This document shows, one piece after another, positions 24,187 through 30,551 of a DNA stretch of 32,460 nucleotides (its first letter is position 1; each line of letters begins with the position of its first letter). A program made the position numbers and the translations under genes. The notes beneath the pieces are model-generated. The model worked only from the letters and a program-made list of their open reading frames with translations, was not told the DNA's origin and did no database searches. Source of the DNA: Alphaproteobacteria bacterium (GTDB lineage Bacteria > Pseudomonadota > Alphaproteobacteria > Rhizobiales > JAJFHC01); assembly GCA_021775805.1 (NCBI GenBank), contig JAJFHD010000073.1, forward strand, positions 1 through 32,460, in the 5' to 3' direction.

Positions 24187-24307
24187 TGCATGTTATACCA
24201 GAGGAACCGGCATTTGACTCGTTTCATTGGCGGCGACAGGTTCTGACCGCGCTGAAATCGTTTGGAATTTCGACGACAGACGGCCATGAAAATCGGAGGG
24301 AATGCCC

Positions 24308-24532
24308 ATGATGCCCGTATTGCACGGCTACTATCGCCATTACAGCGGGCGCGAGTACCGTGTCGAAGGATTTGCCAGGCATAGCGAAACTCACGAGGAC
24401 ATGGTGATCTATCAGGCGCTGTACGACGATCATCAGGTCTGGGTTCGTCCTGCCTGGATGTTCGTCGAAACCGTTGAAAAGGATGGCGCGACAGTTCCCC
24501 GGTTCATGTTTCTGGGGATGCGGCGCGACTGA
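24308..24532 (+). CDS. DUF1653 protein
   Basis: This 74-residue protein is the small beta-rich DUF1653 domain: HisTyrSerGlyArgGluTyrArgValGluGlyPheAlaArgHisSerGluThr, then ValIleTyrGlnAlaLeuTyr, then TrpValArgProAlaTrpMetPhe and a Val-Pro-Arg-Phe end. Function is unknown; the family is usually encoded alone. The start is ATG 24308, which has GGAGG at 8 bases; ATG 24302 lies too near that site. It is on the same strand as the VOC gene 109 bases later, with no clear functional link. Confidence 0.85.
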   Translation: MMPVLHGYYRHYSGREYRVEGFARHSETHEDMVIYQALYDDHQVWVRPAWMFVETVEKDGATVPRFMFLGMRRD

Positions 24533-24640
24533 ACCCGGGCGTTCTTGTCTTCTTTGCCGGCGGGCCTCACCTTTGACAGAGATGGGGCGTGGCGTCTAAA
24601 AGACGGTCCGGATTTCATTATCATCCAGGAGAACGGTTTC

Positions 24641-25186
24641 ATGGCAGGGCCCGCAGTATCACGATTGCAACATCTCGCGCTGGAGGTCTCCGACATGGAC
24701 AAGTCCATCGCATTCTATCGTGATTTTCTGGGCATGAAGCTCTCCGAAAGGCACGAGTCGGGTGAGGTCGCGCAGATACCGGTGGCGCTCACGTTCATGC
24801 GGCTGGGTGGTGTCCACCACGATCTTGTGCTGGTGCATAACCCGAACAAGACATACCGTCAAAGACCGGCTGACCCGCGCGAGGACATCGATGGCATTCC
24901 GGCATTTCACCACTACGCCTTCGAATGCCCCACCCGGCAGGACTTTCTGGACACGCTCGAACACGCCCAGAACATCGGGCTCGAAGTTGTTCGCGGACCG
25001 GTGGTCCACAGTCCCTGGGATCCGCGCGGCGACGGTTCCTGGGGGGAAAACGAATCGTTTTACGTGCTCGACCCGGACAATCACCGGATCGAGATCTTTT
25101 GCGATATGGCGACGATCGACAAGGACGGTACCTACGTCAATGCGCAGGGCGACCGCATTGAAGCGGCCAAGGCAGCGGAAACCTAG
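24641..25186 (+). CDS. VOC-superfamily protein, extradiol dioxygenase-like
   Basis: The 181-residue cytoplasmic protein has two beta-alpha-beta-beta-beta VOC modules. The metal ligands expected of type I extradiol dioxygenases are visible: His11 in GlnHisLeuAlaLeuGluVal, His91 in PheHisHisTyrAlaPhe, and Glu151 in AsnHisArgIleGluIlePhe. It is about half the length of two-domain catechol 2,3-dioxygenases, so it is a one-domain enzyme or a glyoxalase-like relative. ATG 24641 has AGGAG about 9 bases upstream. A flavin aromatic hydroxylase gene starts 30 bases later, supporting a role in ring cleavage of the hydroxylated product; this is inferred. Confidence 0.82.
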   Translation: MAGPAVSRLQHLALEVSDMDKSIAFYRDFLGMKLSERHESGEVAQIPVALTFMRLGGVHHDLVLVHNPNKTYRQRPADPREDIDGIPAFHHYAFECPTRQDFLDTLEHAQNIGLEVVRGPVVHSPWDPRGDGSWGENESFYVLDPDNHRIEIFCDMATIDKDGTYVNAQGDRIEAAKAAET

Positions 25187-25216
25187 ACCCGTCGCGGTTT
25201 TGGGCAGAAAGTGACC

Positions 25217-26809
25217 ATGAAGGATCTGGAAATTGCCGCCCTTGTGGTCGGGTCCGGGCCAACCGGTTTGCTGACGGCCAATCTGTTGGGGCGGTACGGT
25301 GTTTCGACACTGCTCGTCGAACGCAATGCGTCGACGTCCGACCTGCCCAAGGCAATCCTGCTCGACGACGAAGGCTTGCGGGCCCTGCAAGCCGTCGGGC
25401 TTGCCGCCGAAGTCGGCTCGCATGTGATTACGGGATACGGTGCGCGCTATTACGACCCCGACGGGCAGTGTTTCGCCGAAGTTGGCGCGCCGGTTACCGA
25501 AAACGGCTATCACAGGCGCAACGCGTTCCTGCAACCGGATCTTGAAGTCATTATGCGGCAGGGGTTGAACCGGTTTGACTGCGTCACGCCGCTTTTTGAA
25601 ACGACCTTCGATTCGTTCTCTCACGGTGACGGTAACGTTGAGGCCCTGCTGACAGACAAAAACGGCAATCGGTTCCGCGCAAGATCCCGGTTTCTTCTGG
25701 CCTGCGACGGCGCGCGCAGTACCGTGCGCGATCGCCTTGAGTTCGTCATGGAGGGGCGGACAGACAGCCGCGACTGGGTCGTAATCGATACGCGCAATGA
25801 CCCTGACTCAGACAGGTTTTCAAAGTTCTTCTGTGACCCGGCGCGGCCGGTCGTATCAATTCCCGCACCTGGCGGTGGACGCCGGTATGAGTTCATGGTC
25901 CTGCCCGGGGAAGATGCCGAGCAGATGACGCAACTGGATTGTGTCAGGCAGGTGTTGGCGCACGTCCGGGATTTTGCACAAGAGGATATCGTCCGTTGCG
26001 CGGTCTACACGTTTCATTCACGTGTCGCGGAACGACTGGTCGCGGGCCGCGTTGCCTTACTGGGCGATGCCGCCCATCTGTCGCCGCCGTTTGCCGGACA
26101 GGGTATGAATGCCGGCCTTCGCGACGCATTCAACGTGGCCTGGAAGGTGGCGCTTGGCGTTGCAGGTGCGGCCGATGCGGCAATTCTGGATAGCTACGAG
26201 GCAGAGCGGCGCCAACCGATCATCGACATGATCGACTATGCGGTAGCCCTTGGTGAAATCGTGATGCCGCGTGGCGGCGTCGACGAAGCGGCCAAGCAGG
26301 CTATCCGGGAGATGCTGCTGGGGCGAGGCACGCCCGGCGGCACGATCTCCGCCATGAAGCCCAAGCCGGACGCGTCCTACCAGGCCGGCTGGCTGTGTCC
26401 AGTGAAGCAAAGCCATAGCGACGATTTGACAGGGCGGGCCCTGCCACAGCCTAAGGTCACGACGGCAGCGGGCGACGGGATCAGGCTGGATGCCGCCTTC
26501 GGCCCGTGGTTTGCCCTGGTCGGGTTCGGGCCGGCGTCGGTTGATGTTCTGAACAGGCTCGATCAGGGTATCTGGCGTGATTTGCAGGTGACCCGTGTTG
26601 TTGTCGTGTCTGACGAAGAGCCCTATCCCGATACACTTGATACAACCGACTGCAAAATTGTGCGCCTTGCCGAAGTCGCAAATCATGGACTGGCGGCGCA
26701 GTTCGGCCGTGTTCTGCTGGTGCGTCCGGACCGGTTTGTTGCGGGATGGTGCGATGCGACGAGCGCTCAGGAATTTGCGGCGTCGGTTCGCCGGCAATGT
26801 TCCGTGTGA
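25217..26809 (+). CDS. FAD-dependent aromatic monooxygenase (MhpA/phenol hydroxylase type)
   Basis: The 530-residue flavoprotein hydroxylates an aromatic ring with NAD(P)H and O2. It shows GlySerGlyProThrGly (12-17) with Glu35 for FAD ADP binding, LeuAlaCysAspGlyAlaArgSerThrValArg (the DG motif) near residue 160, and LeuLeuGlyAspAlaAlaHisLeuSerProPro then GlyGlnGlyMetAsnAlaGlyLeuArgAspAla (the GD motif) near 280-305. A C-terminal thioredoxin-like domain follows, as in the phenol/3-hydroxyphenylpropionate hydroxylase group. ATG 25217 was preferred to GTG 25211. It pairs with the VOC gene as a likely two-gene aromatic catabolic unit. Confidence 0.87.
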   Translation: MKDLEIAALVVGSGPTGLLTANLLGRYGVSTLLVERNASTSDLPKAILLDDEGLRALQAVGLAAEVGSHVITGYGARYYDPDGQCFAEVGAPVTENGYHRRNAFLQPDLEVIMRQGLNRFDCVTPLFETTFDSFSHGDGNVEALLTDKNGNRFRARSRFLLACDGARSTVRDRLEFVMEGRTDSRDWVVIDTRNDPDSDRFSKFFCDPARPVVSIPAPGGGRRYEFMVLPGEDAEQMTQLDCVRQVLAHVRDFAQEDIVRCAVYTFHSRVAERLVAGRVALLGDAAHLSPPFAGQGMNAGLRDAFNVAWKVALGVAGAADAAILDSYEAERRQPIIDMIDYAVALGEIVMPRGGVDEAAKQAIREMLLGRGTPGGTISAMKPKPDASYQAGWLCPVKQSHSDDLTGRALPQPKVTTAAGDGIRLDAAFGPWFALVGFGPASVDVLNRLDQGIWRDLQVTRVVVVSDEEPYPDTLDTTDCKIVRLAEVANHGLAAQFGRVLLVRPDRFVAGWCDATSAQEFAASVRRQCSV

Positions 26810-26821
26810 TCGGATGCCTCT

Positions 26822-26929
26822 CTAGCCGAACATGGCCTTGGTAATGCCGGCATACCAGCCATTGGCCTCGTCGGCCGTTTGCGCCCTGAGGTCTGCGCTT
26901 TCATCGGTCCTGGAAATGAATTTGTCCAC
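26822..26929 (-). CDS. Possible 35-residue small protein, or relic, behind the TIR gene
   Basis: A GTG 2 bases after the TIR-TPR stop opens 35 codons ending at TAG 26822-26824. The codons are strongly biased to G/C third positions and the peptide reads like real protein: SerArgThrAspGluSerAlaAspLeu, then AspGluAlaAsnGlyTrpTyrAlaGlyIle and an end LysAlaMetPheGly. No membrane helix is present. Upstream, a stop (TGA inside the TIR gene end) closes the frame. It may be a small coupled protein or the 3' remnant of a lost gene. I know no match. Confidence 0.4.
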   Translation of the reverse strand: MDKFISRTDESADLRAQTADEANGWYAGITKAMFG

Positions 26930-26931
26930 AC

Positions 26932-29286
26932 CTAGTCCGTTGCCTTTTCAAGGTTCGCAATCGCCACGGGCAGGCGCTCACGATCCCGCGGCGAGAGACG
27001 TCCGGCTGCATCGAGGGATTTGAGTATCGTGACCACGTTCTGCCAGTGCACCTTCGGGTTCTCCCCGTTTTCCGCCAAACGCCAATGGGACCAGGCGAGG
27101 TCACGCTGCCATCCGGCGTTTTCCCGGTCGGAGGCTGCAAGACGCTCCCTGATGACAAAGCTGGCGCGGAAGGAGGCGAGGGCGCCGGAAATATCATTCT
27201 GTGCAACCTGGACATTGCCGACGTTTTCGTAGGAGACCGACAAATTGCGCTGCCATCCGGCGTTCTTGGGATCGGAGGCCGCCAACCGTTGCCTGATGGT
27301 CAGACTGTCACTGTAAAGAGCAAGCGCACCGGCAAGATCACCGAGTGCCTTTTGGACGTCGCCAACGTTGTTGAATGACACCGACAGATCCAGTTGCCGA
27401 CCGGCATTTTCCGGATCGGCGTCGGCGAGGCGAGCAATGATTTCAAGGGTGTTGCGATTGGATGACAGCGCGCCTTTCAGATCGCCCTGGGTCATTTGAA
27501 CATCGCCGACACGGCTATGAGACACAGCCAGGTCACGTTGCCAGCCGGCGTTCTTGGGATCGGAGGCCGCGAGGCGTTCGGTTATGGCGAGGCTGTCGCG
27601 GTAGGTTTTCAGCGCGCCTTTCAGGTCGCCCTGGGCCTTCTGTACGCCGCCAACCTTGTTGTAGGACACCGACAGGTCGCGCTGCCAGAGTGCGTTTTTT
27701 GGATCGGTTGCGGTCAGGCGTTCCCTGATGGCGAGGCTGTCGCGATAGGACTTCAATGCACCTTCGAGATTTCCCTGTGCTTTCTGGATATTGCCGACCC
27801 GGTCGTAGGAGACAGAGAGATCGCGTTGCCAGCCGGTATTGTCGGGGTCGGTCGAGGCCAGGCGTTCGGCGATCGCGAGGCTGTTGCGGTAGGACGCAAG
27901 CGCACCGGTAAGATCACCGAGGGCCCTGTGAACGTCGCCGACTTTTTCGTAGGAAACCGAAAGATCGCGCTGTCGTTCAAAATCCCCCGGTTCTTCCTCC
28001 AGCCGTTCACGGGCAATGGCGATGGCCTGCTGCTGGTGACTGAGGGCGGCGTCGAGGCTGCCACGGTCCTTGACTATTTCCCCAAGGCGCAGGTTCGCCC
28101 GGTAGAGCCCGCGTTTGTCGCCGGAAGCAGCCGAGACCTCCTTCAGCCGGGTCAGCGATTTTTCTGCAGCCGCCAGATCGCCCGACCGCAGGTGCAAGGT
28201 GCCATGCCAGTAGAGGGCATCCGGGTGGTCCGGTTCGAATTTCAGAGCCTGGGTGTAAGCGGCGCGGGCACGCTTGGGGTCAGCCAACCTGGCAATGGCG
28301 CCCAGGTTGCGGAATGCTGCCGCGGTTTCGACCTTGCCCTTTTCCACGAAGGCTTGCGCCTTGGCGATCTGAGCGGCGTTGTCGTCTGCAACTTCCTGAA
28401 AAAGGCCTTCGGCTTCGGTGATCTTCCCCTCGCCCAGCAGGACCAATGCCCGACTCATGCGCTTGTCGCCGGCGTTGGCCTGGCGCTGTGCGGAATTCAG
28501 AGCCTTTTCCAGTTCGTCGGCGACGCCGGGTGCTTCGGCGGCGTTGGCACTGGTGGCGAGGAGGCTCTTGACAAGGCCCTGAAGCTTGACGACCTCTTTC
28601 TGACTCAATTCGTGCTGAGTTGCGAGATGCAGAGACTGCCAGTAGAAATACCCGCCGATCGAGGCCAGGGCGGCGAAGGATACTCCGGCAACAACCGATC
28701 GCAATTTGCGCTTGCGCCGGGCGATCTTGGCGCGCTGCATGATTTCGTCGTAGCGTACACCGAGCATGCCCGCCACGATCTTGGCGGTGGCGCGGTCACG
28801 GCCATCGCCGATGTCCCGGAAATCGGGCGCCACAGGTTCAGCCAGTTTTTCGGTAATTCGGCCCTGTTCGTCGACGGTGTACTTTACCGACGGCGGAAAG
28901 CACTCGCTTGCCTGGTGACCGGGCTCGCCGCCAATAATGACCGGAATCACGCGGTCGGCCCTCCCAAGAGCCTTAAACAGTCTGACTTCCTCGGTGACAT
29001 AGGGACTTGCCGCCGCATTCGGCGAGCACAGGACGATCAGAAACTTCGATGCCTTCAATGCGGCAATAGTCGCCTGTTCAAGAGAACTGCCGCCGGCAAA
29101 GTCGTCGCGGTCGCGGAATATCGGGCGCAGGCTCCTGGGAACAACGCCGACAGCCGTTTCGCGGCCCACAAAGTTACGATCAACGCGCCATCTTTCCAGT
29201 TTCCTGTGAAGCCAGGCAGCGTCTTTGGTGTCCTTGTGGCTGTAGGACAGGAAAGCGCAGTAGGTGATATCGACCGGGTCAGCCAT
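26932..29286 (-). CDS. Membrane-anchored TIR-TPR protein
   Basis: The 784-residue protein starts with a TIR domain (about 7-150): AlaPheLeuSerTyrSerHisLysAsp, ArgAspArgAspAspPhe, LeuIleValLeuCysSerProAsn and SerProTyrValThrGluGlu (94-100), where Glu100 sits at the position of the catalytic Glu of TIR NADases. An Arg/Lys cluster (about 189-196) precedes one membrane helix (about 197-216), so the TIR should be cytosolic and the rest periplasmic. Then come irregular TPRs (about 240-430) and six exact 48-residue TPR-like repeats (439-726). ATG 29286 has AGGAG at 6 bases. TIR proteins of bacteria often act in immunity or as NAD-cleaving effectors, but non-immune roles occur too. It is divergent from a cytochrome-cyclase pair. 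Confidence 0.87.
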   Translation of the reverse strand: MADPVDITYCAFLSYSHKDTKDAAWLHRKLERWRVDRNFVGRETAVGVVPRSLRPIFRDRDDFAGGSSLEQATIAALKASKFLIVLCSPNAAASPYVTEEVRLFKALGRADRVIPVIIGGEPGHQASECFPPSVKYTVDEQGRITEKLAEPVAPDFRDIGDGRDRATAKIVAGMLGVRYDEIMQRAKIARRKRKLRSVVAGVSFAALASIGGYFYWQSLHLATQHELSQKEVVKLQGLVKSLLATSANAAEAPGVADELEKALNSAQRQANAGDKRMSRALVLLGEGKITEAEGLFQEVADDNAAQIAKAQAFVEKGKVETAAAFRNLGAIARLADPKRARAAYTQALKFEPDHPDALYWHGTLHLRSGDLAAAEKSLTRLKEVSAASGDKRGLYRANLRLGEIVKDRGSLDAALSHQQQAIAIARERLEEEPGDFERQRDLSVSYEKVGDVHRALGDLTGALASYRNSLAIAERLASTDPDNTGWQRDLSVSYDRVGNIQKAQGNLEGALKSYRDSLAIRERLTATDPKNALWQRDLSVSYNKVGGVQKAQGDLKGALKTYRDSLAITERLAASDPKNAGWQRDLAVSHSRVGDVQMTQGDLKGALSSNRNTLEIIARLADADPENAGRQLDLSVSFNNVGDVQKALGDLAGALALYSDSLTIRQRLAASDPKNAGWQRNLSVSYENVGNVQVAQNDISGALASFRASFVIRERLAASDRENAGWQRDLAWSHWRLAENGENPKVHWQNVVTILKSLDAAGRLSPRDRERLPVAIANLEKATD
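27109..27972 (-). repeat. Six 144-bp tandem repeats coding TPR-like units
   Basis: Six consecutive copies of exactly 48 codons run without any insertion or deletion. Each encodes Gln-Arg-Asp-Leu-Ser-Val-Ser-Tyr, Val-Gly-Asp-Val-Gln, Gly-Asp-Leu-x-Gly-Ala-Leu and GluArgLeuAlaAlaSerAspPro with small changes; a partial seventh begins at the end. The strict period suggests growth by unequal recombination. Confidence 0.88.
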
Positions 29287-29403
29287 CAAGGCTCCTGAAT
29301 TACCCAAAACCTGGATCAATACATGACATTATCGGTTTGGGTGTTCAACCGGGCTTGGGGGCAATTTGCACCGAAACAGGGATTATGCCTATCGTATCAA
29401 CGG

Positions 29404-29424
29404 TTAACGGAAAACTTCCGTTAA
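29404..29424. promoter_or_regulatory. Perfect 9+3+9 inverted repeat between the divergent TIR and cytochrome genes
   Basis: TTAACGGAA (29404-29412) and TTCCGTTAA (29416-29424) are perfect inverted repeats around AAC. The site lies in the 182-base gap, 118 bases from the TIR ATG and 45 from the cytochrome ATG, so it could control both directions. It is AT-rich at its ends and not followed by a T-run, so an operator is more likely than a terminator. Confidence 0.5.
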
Positions 29425-29468
29425 TTTCACTTCCGCCATTGCGTCAACAACACCTAGGGAACTGCTTC

Positions 29469-30497
29469 ATGATTTTGTATGGATCCCGCAAATTGAAATC
29501 CATGACCCTGGTGTCCTTGATTGTGTCGACGACGGTCGGACTGTTTGGCGCGGGCCATTCGTGGGCCGATCCAAGTCTCATCCTCGGCCCGTTGAACTGC
29601 ACGCATTGCCATGCCGGAGCGTTTCCCAGCTGGAAGAGTTCCCGTCATTTTTCTACCTTCGCTGACCTGCCGAAAAGACAGGATGCGTATGATATTGCGA
29701 GGAAAATGGGCGTAAAGCGGATCAAGTCCGACGGGGTGTGCCTGGAGTGTCATTATACAACCAAGATTGAAGACACTGGCCGGGTAAAAGCCGTCGCTGG
29801 TGTTTCGTGCGAGTCGTGTCATGGACCGGCCAGGGAATGGTTGGAGCCTCATTTTGACGGGTTTGGTACTGCGAAGACAACACTGGCAAAAACAGCGGCA
29901 GCACTGGCCCGCAAGGAGAGGGCCGAATCTCTCGGCATGATCGGACGCGGTGCGCTCTACAAAATGGCGAAGAAATGCCTTGCTTGTCATATCGTGCCAC
30001 GGGAAGACCTGGTCAATGTGGGAGGGCATGTTGCAGGCAGCAAATTCGAGCTTGTCAGCTGGTCCCAAGGCGAAGTGCGTCACAATTTCTGGTACTCAAC
30101 GGATGGCTCCAATCCTGACGCAGGGATCGAAGACAAACGAAAAATGTTTGTTGTTGGGCGCGTTGTTGAACTGGAGTTGGCGCTCGCCGCGCTCAGCAAG
30201 GCAACCGTCAAGAACACCTACGCCGTGAAAATGGCCAAACGTGCCAGCAAGGCCCGCAAAATTACTTCTGCACTGGCCAAACTGTTGCCGCATATGACGG
30301 AACTTCGGGATATTCTCGCGGTTGCCAACTCAGCGGAACTGAAGCTCAACAACAGAGACGAATTGATCAATGCGGCTGGCAAGATCTCCGTTCTGGGTCT
30401 GAAACTGGCTTCTACCTACACCGGCTCATCGATGGCTGTGATCGATGAGTACGTTCCGGGACCCGAAAAATACAAGGGCAAGGTTTGGAAGAAATAG
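29469..30497 (+). CDS. Exported tetrahaem cytochrome c (cytochrome c554-like)
   Basis: The 342-residue protein has an N-terminal signal peptide (basic start, hydrophobic helix about 12-28, cleavage near SerTrpAla-Asp at 31-34). Four haem c sites follow: Cys44-x2-Cys47-His48, Cys91-x2-Cys94-His95, Cys114-x2-Cys117-His118 and Cys160-x2-Cys163-His164. The spacing and the GluSerCysHisGlyPro block match the cytochrome c554 family. Residues 165-342 have no haem and are helical, rich in Ala/Lys. It should pass or sense electrons in the periplasm. ATG 29469 has AGGG at 9 bases. The next gene, a cyclase, starts 54 bases later on the same strand. Confidence 0.85.
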   Translation: MILYGSRKLKSMTLVSLIVSTTVGLFGAGHSWADPSLILGPLNCTHCHAGAFPSWKSSRHFSTFADLPKRQDAYDIARKMGVKRIKSDGVCLECHYTTKIEDTGRVKAVAGVSCESCHGPAREWLEPHFDGFGTAKTTLAKTAAALARKERAESLGMIGRGALYKMAKKCLACHIVPREDLVNVGGHVAGSKFELVSWSQGEVRHNFWYSTDGSNPDAGIEDKRKMFVVGRVVELELALAALSKATVKNTYAVKMAKRASKARKITSALAKLLPHMTELRDILAVANSAELKLNNRDELINAAGKISVLGLKLASTYTGSSMAVIDEYVPGPEKYKGKVWKK

Positions 30498-30551
30498 GGT
30501 GCCGTGCCGAATGACAATACGACGACCGGGAAAATCGGAAGGAAATGCACC

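Noticed and set aside
27109..27972. Regular repeats that could be taken for a CRISPR array or satellite
   Set aside because: The unit is 144 bases, in frame, and codes for TPR-like residues with no unique spacers.
27496..29298. A 600-codon open frame on the plus strand opposite the TIR-TPR gene
   Set aside because: It is the antisense of a well-supported gene with GC-rich third positions, which leave few stops in the mirrored frame; the translation has no recognisable domain, and its repeats only mirror the TPR repeats.
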